In this document: piece by piece, positions 1 to 8,547 of the stretch
Layout: each line of letters begins with the position of its first letter
How positions within the stretch are numbered: position 1 is the first letter of the stretch
From: Alphaproteobacteria bacterium
GTDB lineage: Bacteria > Pseudomonadota > Alphaproteobacteria > Rhodobacterales > Rhodobacteraceae
Assembly (NCBI GenBank): GCA_030425925.1
Contig: JAUHZO010000001.1
Location: 310,001 to 374,000, forward strand
Direction: 5' to 3'
Length of the DNA: 64,000 nucleotides
Program-made: the position numbers and the translations under genes
Notes under the pieces: generated by a model
Database searches by the model: none
Told to the model about the DNA's origin: nothing
Seen by the model: the letters and a program-made list of their open reading frames with translations, nothing else

Positions 1-258
1 CCCCACCGCCAGGATCTGCAGATCGGGATACAGCGCGGCAAAGCTGTCGATTGCCGCCCGCACCGCCCCGGCATGGGTCGAGATATCGCCCGGCGCGGCC
101 GCGATCGGGGTGCCCCCGGCATCCTTCAGTTTCAGCACGCCCTCGGGCCCGATGCGGTCGGCCAGACCGGTGGCCAGCGCCGCGTCGCCGGTCGCCGGAA
201 ACAGCCCCACCTTGAGCGAGGACGACCCGGCATTCAGCGTCAGAACCGCGCGGGTCAT
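1..258 (-). CDS. ackA: Acetate kinase, N-terminal part (runs off the window)
   Basis: Acetate kinase interconverts acetyl phosphate plus ADP with acetate plus ATP in the cytoplasm. Only the first 86 residues are present. They begin MTRAVLTLNAGSSSLKVGLF, which carries the N-LNAGSSSLK phosphate-binding strand diagnostic of the AckA/butyrate-kinase family. The ATG overlaps the stop of the upstream MaoC-Pta gene in an ATGA arrangement, so the two are probably translationally coupled and the acyl phosphate made by Pta is the expected substrate. Butyrate or propionate kinase cannot be excluded from this fragment. It is the last visible gene of a four-gene minus-strand operon. Confidence 0.9.
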   Translation of the reverse strand, partial: MTRAVLTLNAGSSSLKVGLFPATGDAALATGLADRIGPEGVLKLKDAGGTPIAAAPGDISTHAGAVRAAIDSFAALYPDLQILAVG

Positions 259-1640
259 GCCGTCTTGCCCGCGTAATGGTGCAGCGCCGCCACCGCGCAG
301 GAGGCCAGCCGCGACATGGCACTGTCGGAGCGCGAGTTCAGGATCACCGGCACCCGCGCCCCCAGCACAAGACCCGCCCCTTCGGCATGGCTGATATAGG
401 CCAATTGCTTGGCCACCATGTTGCCCGCGTCCAGGTTGGGCACCACCAGGATGTTGGCATGCCCCGCGACACCGCCCTTGAGCCCCTTGGTCCGCGCCGC
501 GCCCATGTCGACGGCATTGTCCATCGCCAGCGGGCCTTCGACCTGACCGCCGGTGATCTGGCCGCGATCGGCCATCTTGGACAGCAGCGCCGCGTCGATC
601 GAGGACGGGATCGCCGGGTTCACCGTCTCGACCGCCGAAAGCACGCCGACCCGCGGCTCGATCCCCAGCGCGCGCGCCAGGTCGATGGCGTTCTGGCAGA
701 TATCCACCTTGGTCTGCAGGTCCGGCGCGATGTTGATGGCGGCATCGGTGACAAAGATCGGCTCGGGCTGGCCGGGCACGTCCATGACAAAGACATGGGT
801 GAACCGCCGTCCCATGCGCAGCCCGTCGGCCTTGTCCAGCATGGGCTTGAGCAAATCGTCGGTGTGCAGGTGGCCCTTCATCACCGCCGCGGCGCGGCCT
901 TCGTGCACCATCGCCACGGCCAGACGCGCCGCGGCCCTGTCGGTGTCGGCATGCACGATCTCGACCCCGGACAGATCGGCGCCGCTGGCCTCGGCCGTGG
1001 CGCGGATCGCCGCGTCGGGCCCGATCAGGATCGGGGTGATGATGCTTTCCTGCATTGCCAGCAGCGCACCGCGCAGCGATTTCTCTTCGTCCGGCACCAC
1101 CACCGCGGTGGGCAGCGGATCAAGCGGGCGGGCCCGGTCGAGGATCGCCTCGAAATGGCGATGGCGCTGGACGATCAGCCCCGGCACCTCCACCCCGTCG
1201 CGATCATAGCGTTCCGTGGGGGCCAGCACCTCGGCCTCGCCCGACAGGATCAGCACCCCGTCGTCGATCCGGCGCACCGAGGTCGCCAGGCGCAGCCCGC
1301 CATCGGCCAGCTTTTCCAGCACCTCCACCCGGCAGCACAGTTCCTCGCCGGCATGGGCGCGGGTGTGGAACTCCAGCGACTGGCGGCGGTAGAGCGTGCC
1401 CGGCCCCGGCAGCTGGGTGCCCAGCACCGCCGAGATGATCGAGGCCACGAACATCCCCGGGGCCACGCGTTCGGGACGGCCATCGTGATCCAGATCGCTG
1501 TCCTGCAGGTGCATCGGGTTGTAATTGCCCGATGCGGCGGCAAAGACATACAGATCGTCCGGCGTGATCAGTCGCTTCAGCTCGGCGCTGTCGCCGGGCT
1601 GCAGTTCGTCGAAGGTGCGGTTGCGCAGATGCAGGTTCAT
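255..1640 (-). CDS. MaoC-like hydratase / phosphate acetyl(butyryl)transferase fusion
   Basis: 461-residue two-domain protein. Residues about 10-145 resemble a MaoC (R)-enoyl-CoA hydratase hot-dog domain (YVFAAASGNYNPMHL); residues about 165-455 are a phosphotransacetylase/phosphotransbutyrylase domain ending in the family-like LILNSRSDSAMSR-type segment. The C-terminal half transfers an acyl group from CoA to phosphate, feeding the coupled kinase gene. In (R)-hydratases an Asp sits five residues before the catalytic His; here that position is Asn39 before His44, so hydratase activity is doubtful and the domain may only bind acyl-CoA. The gene starts 1 bp after the DUF3141 stop and overlaps ackA by 4 bp. 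Annotated relatives are called bifunctional enoyl-CoA hydratase/phosphate acetyltransferase. Confidence 0.9.
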   Translation of the reverse strand: MNLHLRNRTFDELQPGDSAELKRLITPDDLYVFAAASGNYNPMHLQDSDLDHDGRPERVAPGMFVASIISAVLGTQLPGPGTLYRRQSLEFHTRAHAGEELCCRVEVLEKLADGGLRLATSVRRIDDGVLILSGEAEVLAPTERYDRDGVEVPGLIVQRHRHFEAILDRARPLDPLPTAVVVPDEEKSLRGALLAMQESIITPILIGPDAAIRATAEASGADLSGVEIVHADTDRAAARLAVAMVHEGRAAAVMKGHLHTDDLLKPMLDKADGLRMGRRFTHVFVMDVPGQPEPIFVTDAAINIAPDLQTKVDICQNAIDLARALGIEPRVGVLSAVETVNPAIPSSIDAALLSKMADRGQITGGQVEGPLAMDNAVDMGAARTKGLKGGVAGHANILVVPNLDAGNMVAKQLAYISHAEGAGLVLGARVPVILNSRSDSAMSRLASCAVAALHHYAGKTA

Positions 1641-1641
1641 C

Positions 1642-4053
1642 TCAGCTCTCCGGAGTGGGGGCCAGCGGGTCCTCGGTCACATCTTCCGTCACCGGCGGCA
1701 AGCCCAGAACCTCGGCAAAACGCTGCAGCAGCGACAGGGTCCGCGGTGACATCTCGTCGACGGGGCCGGGGATATAGCGGACCACGTCGAGCGCAAGGGC
1801 GCGGGTTTCGGCATCCTGCAGCAACATGGGCAGCGTCTCGATGGCGCGCTCGGGCTCGTAGCTGGCGATCAGGGTCTGCTGGTGGATGATCATCGCGCGC
1901 CGCTCGGCCCCCAGCGACCGGAACGGTTCGTCCCAGGTCAGCACCCAGCTTGACCGCTCCAGCCGGTCGCGGCGCACCTGTCCGCGGTTTTCGGCCAGAA
2001 GCACCAGCATGCGGATCACCGCCTCGGCAAAGCCGCCCTGCTCGATCGCCATCAGCGCATTGGCCACTTCGGGCAGGCCGCGCAGCTCGTCCAGGTCCTT
2101 CAGCGTGCGCCGTGCCTCATGCGTGCGGCCAAAGGCGCGCGCCCAGGGCGTGCCCCAGAGGCCGTGGAACATCAGCTCGAAGCTCATGTCGCGCCAGTCG
2201 CGCCAGAAATCGATGCCCTGTTCCACCATCTGCACCCAGAGCGCCTCGGCCGCAAGGAACGGGTTGTCGGGCGTCGCCGCGGCACGGCGGTCGCGCAGGG
2301 TTTCGGCGGCCGAGGCCACCGGCATCATCAGCGGATTGCGCGACGACATCAGCGCGCGGCTCAGCCGCTGCGGATGCAGGGCGCGGCTCATCTCGGCGCT
2401 GGTGGGCGTGACCATGGCCCTGACCGCCGGGCGCACCGCCGTGTCATAGATCTGCGCCTGCACCTCGGCGGCGCGGGCCACGGCGGCAAAGGGCCGTTCG
2501 TCGGCGGGGCCGTCATCCAGCGCGCGGATATCCGCCAGCGTGCGTTCGGCAAAACCCACCGTGAAGGTCGTGCAACCGTTTTCCTCGGTCACGTCCTCGA
2601 TGGTCATCTCGTACAGACCCGGGGCCAGCGCCTCGATCGTCTTGAGCGTCGAGGCGACCTCGGTATGTTCCTTGTTGGCGATCTTGGAGGACACGAAGAT
2701 GCCCAGATGCCCCACCTGTTCGTGCACCATGTAGACGATGCGCTGGCCGCGGATGCGGATTTCGTTCACGTCGGAATAGGTTTCGGGGATCCAGTTCAGC
2801 GCCTGCTGCGGCGGGGTGATGTTGTCGCCATGGCTGGCGAAGACGACGATGGGCGCGCGGATGCTCTTGATGTCCACCGGACGGCCCGGATCGAGCATCG
2901 CCTCGTTCTTGACCAACCGGTTGCCGACAAAGAGCTGCTCGACGATCCAGCGGATTTCCTGCTCGTTCAGCAGGAAGAACCCGCCCCACCAGGTCTCGAA
3001 CTCCAGAAAGGCGGCGTCGCCCTTGTCGATGTCGCGGAACAGGTCGGTGTACTTGCGGAACAGCGTGCGCGACGGGTTCAGAAGCTCGAAATTCTGCACC
3101 AGATGCGCGCCGTCGAACACGCCGCCGCCCAGATCCGACAGCATCATGGGAATCCAGGTGCCTCCCAGAACGCCGGCATTGTAGCGCATCGGGTTCTCGC
3201 CCACCTTGCCCGACCACGGGGCCACCGGCGCGCCGTTGATCACCACGGGGCCGGTCAGATCGGGATTGGCCGCCGCCAGCAGCAGCGTGGCCCAGCCGCC
3301 CTGGCAATTGCCGATCACCACCGGCTTGGCCGCGTCGGGATGGCGGCGCATCACCTCGCGCACAAAGGCGGCTTCGGACCGCGTGACCCAGGACAGCTGC
3401 TGGCCCGGTTCCGGCATCCGGCGGAAGGCGACGAAATAGACCGGATGGCCGTCGCGCAGCGCCACGCCGACCTGGCTGTCGGTCTTGAAGCCGCCGATGC
3501 CCGGACCGTGGCCCGCGCGCGGGTCGATGATGATGTAGGGGCGGCGATCGTTGCCGGTGCTGATCCCTTCGGGCGGCAGGATGCGCAGCAGCATGTAGTT
3601 CGACGGAAACGGCAGATCCTTGCCGTCCATCACCAGTTCGTAATCATAGATCAGCACCGGCGGGCAGCCCGCCGCCTCGTGCTCCAGAAAGATGTCGCCG
3701 CGCTTGCGCAGCGTGTCCAGCGTCAGCACCGCCCGTTCGCCGGCATCGCGCAGATAGGCCTGCCAAAGCGCGGCCAGCGTGCCGTTGCCCTGCGCCCCGG
3801 CCAGCGCTGTGACCAGCGCCTCGGAACGCGCCAGCAGCTCGCGGGTGCGCTGGCTGTGGGTTTCGGCGATGCGGCGGCCATGACGTTCGGCGGCGTGGCC
3901 CAGGATGGTGCCGGTCTGGGCACCGGCCTCCATCTCGGCCTGCGAGTCATGCAGGCCCCGGGTCAGCGCGGCCAGCGCGTCAGAGCCCGCCCGCGGCAGG
4001 CGCGGCTGCTGTTTCGGATCGAACAGGTCGTAAACGGTTGCCATCTCGGACAT
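1642..4053 (-). CDS. DUF3141 alpha/beta-hydrolase, PHA-synthase-like
   Basis: 803 residues, recognisable as a DUF3141 protein. The central part (about 130-460) is an alpha/beta-hydrolase fold with the box VIGNCQGGW: Cys250 stands where hydrolases have Ser, as in polyhydroxyalkanoate synthases (GxCxGG). Asp410 (SHGDNITPP) and His449 (EQVGHLGIF) complete a plausible Cys-Asp-His triad. The first about 120 residues are helical and rich in Ala, Glu and Arg; the last about 300 are alpha-helical with no motif I recognise. It lies 12 bp after the FabI-like gene and 1 bp before the MaoC-Pta gene, tying it to acyl-CoA metabolism. The real reaction is unknown to me; polymer synthesis, thioesterase or acyltransferase activity are all possible. 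The start [13 protein letters not shown] fits; an internal ATG three codons on is an alternative. Confidence 0.85.
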   Translation of the reverse strand: MSEMATVYDLFDPKQQPRLPRAGSDALAALTRGLHDSQAEMEAGAQTGTILGHAAERHGRRIAETHSQRTRELLARSEALVTALAGAQGNGTLAALWQAYLRDAGERAVLTLDTLRKRGDIFLEHEAAGCPPVLIYDYELVMDGKDLPFPSNYMLLRILPPEGISTGNDRRPYIIIDPRAGHGPGIGGFKTDSQVGVALRDGHPVYFVAFRRMPEPGQQLSWVTRSEAAFVREVMRRHPDAAKPVVIGNCQGGWATLLLAAANPDLTGPVVINGAPVAPWSGKVGENPMRYNAGVLGGTWIPMMLSDLGGGVFDGAHLVQNFELLNPSRTLFRKYTDLFRDIDKGDAAFLEFETWWGGFFLLNEQEIRWIVEQLFVGNRLVKNEAMLDPGRPVDIKSIRAPIVVFASHGDNITPPQQALNWIPETYSDVNEIRIRGQRIVYMVHEQVGHLGIFVSSKIANKEHTEVASTLKTIEALAPGLYEMTIEDVTEENGCTTFTVGFAERTLADIRALDDGPADERPFAAVARAAEVQAQIYDTAVRPAVRAMVTPTSAEMSRALHPQRLSRALMSSRNPLMMPVASAAETLRDRRAAATPDNPFLAAEALWVQMVEQGIDFWRDWRDMSFELMFHGLWGTPWARAFGRTHEARRTLKDLDELRGLPEVANALMAIEQGGFAEAVIRMLVLLAENRGQVRRDRLERSSWVLTWDEPFRSLGAERRAMIIHQQTLIASYEPERAIETLPMLLQDAETRALALDVVRYIPGPVDEMSPRTLSLLQRFAEVLGLPPVTEDVTEDPLAPTPES

Positions 4054-4065
4054 CTCCGGCTGGGA

Positions 4066-4830
4066 TCAGGCTGTGATCGAGAACCCGCCGTCGATGTCAT
4101 GCACACCGCCGGTCAGGTTGAACGCCTCGCGCGAGGCAAGAAAGGCCGCCATGGCCCCGACATCGTCGATGGTGGCCAGCTGGTGGGTCGGCGCGCGGTC
4201 GGCGGCGGCGGCCAGCATCTCGTCGAAATGGTCGATGCCGCTGGCAGCGCGGGTCTGCAGCGGTCCGGGCGACAGCGCGTGCACGCTGATGCCCTTTTCG
4301 CCAAGCTCGGCCGCGGCATAGCGCACCGTGCTTTCCAGCGCCGCCTTGACCGGCCCCATCATGTTGTAGTGCCGCACCACGCGGGACGAGCCGAAGAAGG
4401 ACACCGTCATGCAGGTCCCGCCCTGCGGCATCAGCGGCTCGGCCTTGCGGATCATCCGCAGGAAGGAATGCACGGACACGTCCATCGCCAGCGCAAAGCC
4501 TTCGGCGGAACAATCCACCACACGCCCGTGCAGATCCGCGCGCGGGGCAAAGGCAATGGAGTGCAGCAATGTGTCCAGCCGTCCCCAGCGCGTTTCGATC
4601 GCGTCGAACAGCGCATCCACCTGATCGGGCCGGGCGACATCCAGCGGCATCATGATCGCGGCCCCCAGCGACTCGGCCAGCGGGCGGACATGGGGTTCGG
4701 CCTTTTCGTTCAGCCAGGTGACGGCCAGATCGGCCCCCTGCTGGCGGAACGCCCGGGCGCAGCCCCAGGCAATCGAGTTGTCGTTGGCGATACCCACGAC
4801 AAGCGCTTTCTGACCTTGAAGTGAAAACAC
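4066..4830 (-). CDS. FabI-like enoyl-ACP reductase paralogue, catalytic Tyr replaced
   Basis: 254-residue short-chain dehydrogenase of the enoyl-ACP reductase (FabI) branch: NAD-binding GIANDNSIAWG near residue 13, and Tyr155-x6-Lys162 (HYNMMGPVK). FabI enzymes have a second active-site Tyr ten residues before this one (SYLG); here it is Phe145 (SFFG), unlike the second FabI of this window, which keeps Tyr147, Tyr157 and Lys164. The enzyme may therefore act on another enoyl or keto substrate, such as crotonyl-CoA, rather than in housekeeping fatty-acid synthesis. The GTG start is chosen because GGGAGG lies about 8 nt upstream and FabI proteins begin at this point (M-F-x-L-x-G-K). It is the first gene of the operon with DUF3141, maoC-pta and ackA. 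Confidence 0.88.
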   Translation of the reverse strand: MFSLQGQKALVVGIANDNSIAWGCARAFRQQGADLAVTWLNEKAEPHVRPLAESLGAAIMMPLDVARPDQVDALFDAIETRWGRLDTLLHSIAFAPRADLHGRVVDCSAEGFALAMDVSVHSFLRMIRKAEPLMPQGGTCMTVSFFGSSRVVRHYNMMGPVKAALESTVRYAAAELGEKGISVHALSPGPLQTRAASGIDHFDEMLAAAADRAPTHQLATIDDVGAMAAFLASREAFNLTGGVHDIDGGFSITA

Positions 4831-4975
4831 TTCACAGCCCTCCCGAGTTCGATCCAGGTTTTCAGCGCGTTCCGGTCGTGGGTGTTGCATCGGTATATTG
4901 CACCCGGATGACAGCCGGGCGTGCCGCGCCGCGGCAAATCGTCCTGCCACGGCGCAGCCTGGCGGCTTTGGCCTG

Positions 4976-7576
4976 TCAGAACAGGAAATCCGTCGCGTCC
5001 AGATCGGCCAGCGCCACGTCGCGCAGCACCACGCTGTTGCCGGACAGATCGTCGATCCGGACATGGCGGCCGGCCGCGCTGAGGTGATCCGCGGCAAGAT
5101 CGGCGAAATCCGTGATCGCGGTGAGGGCCGACAGGTCGATCACCTCGCCCGCGTCGAGGGCATCGAAATCGACGATGGTGTCCTGGCCGAAACCGTCGGC
5201 AAAGACAAAGACATCCGACTGGCCCTCGCCCCGCAGGACATCGTTGCCCGCGTCACCCGACAGCGTGTCGAGCCCGGCACCGCCGCGCAGATCGTCCTGC
5301 CCGTCCCCGCCAAGGATGAGGTCTGCGGCGGCATTGCCCAGCAGCCGGTCATCGCCGTCCTGCCCGCGGAGCGTGTCGCGCCCGTTGCCGCCCCGCACCA
5401 GATCGTTGCCCGCACCTGCGGCAAGGTCGTCGCCTTGGCCGCCGCCGGTCAGGGTGTCGTTCCCGGTGCCGCCCTGGACGATGTCCTGCCCGGCGCCGGC
5501 GTTGACGATGTCGTCTCCGGCACCCGCCTGCAGCAAGTCGGCCCCGCCCGCCCCGGCCAGAAGATCGTGCCCGTCGCCGCCCTCCAGCGTGTCGTCCCCG
5601 GCAAACCCGTCCAGCGAATCGTCGCCCGCCCCTCCGGTCATCCGGTCGCCACGGCCCCCGCCGATCAGGGTGTCTGCGCCCGCGCCGCCATCCAGCCCCA
5701 GCGCCAGTTTCGCCGCAAGCCCGTCGATGCTGTCGTCGCCTTCGGCACCCGTCAGGTCGATGCGCTCGATCCCGTCGAGGTCCAGCTGAAACGGCACCGG
5801 GGCGGTGCCGCTGACCACGGTCGTGTCCGCAACCGTCGCAAGGCGCAGCACGTCATCGGCGGCATCGAGGTCGATCTGCAGCACGTCCAGACCGTCGCCG
5901 CCGGACAGGCTGTCCGAGCCGTCGCCGCTGCGCCACAGCACGAGGTCGTCCCCGTCGCCTGCATCCACCAGATCGTCGCCGCCCGCGCCGCCGATGGTGT
6001 CGTCCCCGGCCTCGCCCAGCAGGGTTTCCGCCGCCGCGATGCCATCCAGCCGGTCATTGCCCGCCGCCCCCACCAGCGCGTTGAGGTCGAGGGAAAAGAC
6101 CTGCGACGTGGCCCCGTTCGCCAGCACCGCCTGCGCGGGGCTGAACAGCGTCACCGACAGCGTGTCGGTCAGCCGCGCGCCGCGTCCGGTGTCGGTGTCG
6201 GTGTCGAGTGCGAACAGCGTGGCCAGGTCGATCTTGTGCACCGCCTCCTGCGCCTCGCCCGGTGCAAAGCTGATGCGGCTGGTGGATTGCACGCCACTGT
6301 CCCCCTCCAGCGTGACCGCGACCGAGGAAGGCAGGGTCCGGAACGGGGTTTCGCCACTCAGGGACACGGTGACGAAGGCCGCCCCGCCGGACAGGGTGAT
6401 GCCATCCTCGACGCGGGCTTGCGGCAACGCGGTGTCGGGCAGCGCGTCCAGCGTGTTGACCAGCCCGCCGGTCAGGCGTTCGACGGTGTGGCCGATATCG
6501 GCCAGGATCGCCAGTTCCAGATCGCCGATGCTGACCCTGTCTCCCGGCAGGGTGAACGGGTTCATCAGCGCCAGCGCCAGATCGGTCACCGAACCGTCGG
6601 CCCGGGTGGTGCCCAGCACATGGGCATTGTCCGAACCCGGGCCGCTGTTGAACTCCACCGGCACCGGTTCGCCGTAAAGTGCCACGGCGTTCTCGCCGGT
6701 AAAGACCGGCGTGCCGTCCGCATCGAACTCGATCAGCAGGTCCCAGGCGGTGACGACGCCAAAGGTTTCCGGGCCGTTGCCCAGATCCTGCACCACCTCG
6801 CGGATCTCTCCGGGCACATCGGCAAAGCCGGCAAAGCCCAGACCGTGCCCCAGTTCGTGCAGCATCACCGAAAAGAAATCCGTGGCCCCGGCGGGCACGG
6901 TATCGTCCAGTTCGGGATCAAGAAAGAAGGCCCCGCTTTCCACCAGATCCTCGTTCACGTTGACGATGATGTCGGGGGCGGCCCCGTTCGGGTCCACCCC
7001 GGTCTGCAACTCGCGCAGGGTGCCGGTGATGGCCAAGAGGACGTCGCCCTCATCCGCGATGCCCGAGCCGTTGATGTCGAAGATGTCGTCGATCAGCAGG
7101 CTGGCCGCACCGGCCGAGGCCACCGCATCGGTGCCGCCCACGCGCACCTCGACCTCGATGCTGCTGCCTTCTGCCCCGCCAAGGACCTGCGCCCAGGTGT
7201 CCATGGCCGTCTCGGTAATGGACTGGAACAGGTCCAGCACATTCTGCGCCACGCCGCCGACCTGATCGACCACGTCAACCGCAAAACCGAAGCTGGCCGC
7301 AAAGCCCGGGCCTGTGTCCAGCACTGGGGTTCCCGGCAGCGTGCCCAGAGTCGCCACCCCGGTCAGGTCCTGTGCGGCGCTCAGTGGCAAGGCCCCAGAC
7401 AGCGCCGGATCCAGCCTGTCCGGCGACAGGCCGTGGTCATGCCCCTCGTGGGCCTGTTCACACCGCTCGCAATTGCCGCAATCCCCGCACGGGCTGTCCC
7501 CGGCCACCGCATAGCCCGATACCAGCGCGTCGTAGCGCAAACGGGTGTCCAGTTCGATCGTCATGTCATGGGTCAT
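4976..7576 (-). CDS. Large RTX protein with metalloprotease-like domain
   Basis: 866 residues from an ATG with AGGAGG 8 nt upstream; a longer reading from 7615 lacks such a site. No Sec signal peptide, as usual for type I-secreted RTX proteins. Near the N-terminus is CGDCGNCERC followed by a His-rich stretch, which could bind metal. Residues about 100-370 resemble a matrixin-like zinc peptidase with HELGHGLGFAGF (His240, Glu241, His244); the third metzincin His is replaced by Gly250, so activity is uncertain. A beta-sandwich-like region follows, then from about residue 500 many hemolysin-type GGxGxDxL calcium-binding nonapeptides and a type I secretion-like C-terminus (VFVFADGFGQDTIVDFD). No ABC exporter gene is nearby. 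It is probably secreted or surface-bound. Confidence 0.82.
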   Translation of the reverse strand: MTHDMTIELDTRLRYDALVSGYAVAGDSPCGDCGNCERCEQAHEGHDHGLSPDRLDPALSGALPLSAAQDLTGVATLGTLPGTPVLDTGPGFAASFGFAVDVVDQVGGVAQNVLDLFQSITETAMDTWAQVLGGAEGSSIEVEVRVGGTDAVASAGAASLLIDDIFDINGSGIADEGDVLLAITGTLRELQTGVDPNGAAPDIIVNVNEDLVESGAFFLDPELDDTVPAGATDFFSVMLHELGHGLGFAGFADVPGEIREVVQDLGNGPETFGVVTAWDLLIEFDADGTPVFTGENAVALYGEPVPVEFNSGPGSDNAHVLGTTRADGSVTDLALALMNPFTLPGDRVSIGDLELAILADIGHTVERLTGGLVNTLDALPDTALPQARVEDGITLSGGAAFVTVSLSGETPFRTLPSSVAVTLEGDSGVQSTSRISFAPGEAQEAVHKIDLATLFALDTDTDTGRGARLTDTLSVTLFSPAQAVLANGATSQVFSLDLNALVGAAGNDRLDGIAAAETLLGEAGDDTIGGAGGDDLVDAGDGDDLVLWRSGDGSDSLSGGDGLDVLQIDLDAADDVLRLATVADTTVVSGTAPVPFQLDLDGIERIDLTGAEGDDSIDGLAAKLALGLDGGAGADTLIGGGRGDRMTGGAGDDSLDGFAGDDTLEGGDGHDLLAGAGGADLLQAGAGDDIVNAGAGQDIVQGGTGNDTLTGGGQGDDLAAGAGNDLVRGGNGRDTLRGQDGDDRLLGNAAADLILGGDGQDDLRGGAGLDTLSGDAGNDVLRGEGQSDVFVFADGFGQDTIVDFDALDAGEVIDLSALTAITDFADLAADHLSAAGRHVRIDDLSGNSVVLRDVALADLDATDFLF

Positions 7577-7746
7577 CGAAATCCCTCCTGTTGCAGGGCA
7601 ACAGCCCCGGTGCATGTCCTGCCCGCCGTTTCGCGCGCCATGACCCTTTGTCGGCAGCGGCGAAGGATCGGTTGGGTAAGGAATTCCGCTTGGACGCGCG
7701 GCGCGGGGGGCCTAGGGTTCGGACCAAGCCCCAAGCAAAGCCGCCC

Positions 7747-8547
7747 ATGCCCCGCATCCTGATCCTGTCGAGCCTTGTCGCCCACGGCCATGTCGGCCTG
7801 TCTGCCGCGCTGCCCGTGCTGCAGCGGCTGGGGGTCGAGGTGACGGCGCTGCCCACGGTGGTCCTGTCGAACCATCCCGGCTGGCCGCATGTGGCCGGCG
7901 CGCCGGTGCCGGTGGCGCAGCTCGACTCCATGCTGCGCGCGCTGGACAAGAACGGCTGGCTGGGCGACCACGATGCCGTGCTGACCGGCTATCTGCCCGA
8001 CCCGGCGCATGTGGCGCTGGCCGCCGACCTGATCGACCGGGCGCGGGCGGCGCGGCCCGGCCTGCGTGTGGTGGTCGATCCGGTGCTGGGCGACCTGCCC
8101 AAAGGGCTCTACGTGCCCGAAGAGGCCGCCCAAGCGCTGCGCGACAGGCTTGTGCCACGGGCCGACATCCTGACCCCGAATACCTTTGAACTGGGCTGGC
8201 TGACCGGGCAGCCCTGCCTCGATCCGGTCTCGGCCCATCAGGCGGCGGCCCGGCTTGCGGCGCGGGTCCTGCTGACCTCGCCGCCGCTGGCACCGGGGGA
8301 AACCGGGCTTCTGGACACGTTCTTGTGCCAGCTTTTCCGGGTGCCGCGGCATGACGGCGTGCCGCATGGTGTGGGCGACGTGTTTTCCGCGCTGATCGCC
8401 GCCGGGCTGGCCCCGTCGGCGGCCCTGGGCCACCTTCAGGCGCTGATCTCGGCCAGCCTGGGCCAGCCGCATCTGGCCATCATCCCCGCCGCGCCGGTCT
8501 GGGCCGCGGCCCCGCCACTTGTTCCGGAGACGCTGCATGGCCTTTGA
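7747..8547 (+). CDS. Pyridoxal-kinase-like protein (PdxY/PdxK family)
   Basis: 266 residues. The fold signature of the ribokinase-related pyridoxal kinases is clear: MPRILILSSLVAHGHVG at the start, a central VVVDPVLGD, DILTPNTFELGWLTG, and the anion-hole segment HGVGDVFSAL. The Asp of GVGD is the expected catalytic base, but the usual GTGD is GVGD here, a Thr to Val change. The presumed reaction is ATP-dependent phosphorylation of pyridoxal or a related hydroxymethyl compound. The start was set at the MPRIL ATG because homologues begin there; upstream in-frame sequence is low-quality coding. The 3' end overlaps the TIM-MgsA fusion gene by 11 bp, so the products are likely made together. That partnership makes a substrate other than vitamin B6 worth considering. 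Confidence 0.82.
   Translation: MPRILILSSLVAHGHVGLSAALPVLQRLGVEVTALPTVVLSNHPGWPHVAGAPVPVAQLDSMLRALDKNGWLGDHDAVLTGYLPDPAHVALAADLIDRARAARPGLRVVVDPVLGDLPKGLYVPEEAAQALRDRLVPRADILTPNTFELGWLTGQPCLDPVSAHQAAARLAARVLLTSPPLAPGETGLLDTFLCQLFRVPRHDGVPHGVGDVFSALIAAGLAPSAALGHLQALISASLGQPHLAIIPAAPVWAAAPPLVPETLHGL

Noticed and set aside
4880-4930. Hairpin before the FabI-like gene as a riboswitch
   Set aside because: It is a short imperfect CCCGG stem with no match to a known ligand-binding core.
5130-6060. Dense short DNA repeats resembling a CRISPR or satellite
   Set aside because: They are codons of the RTX nonapeptide repeats, irregular and in frame, with no spacer structure.
2119-7762. Two frames of over 900 residues on the plus strand
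   Set aside because: Both are antisense to DUF3141, the FabI-like gene and the RTX gene, with repetitive His/Arg/Gln-rich products.
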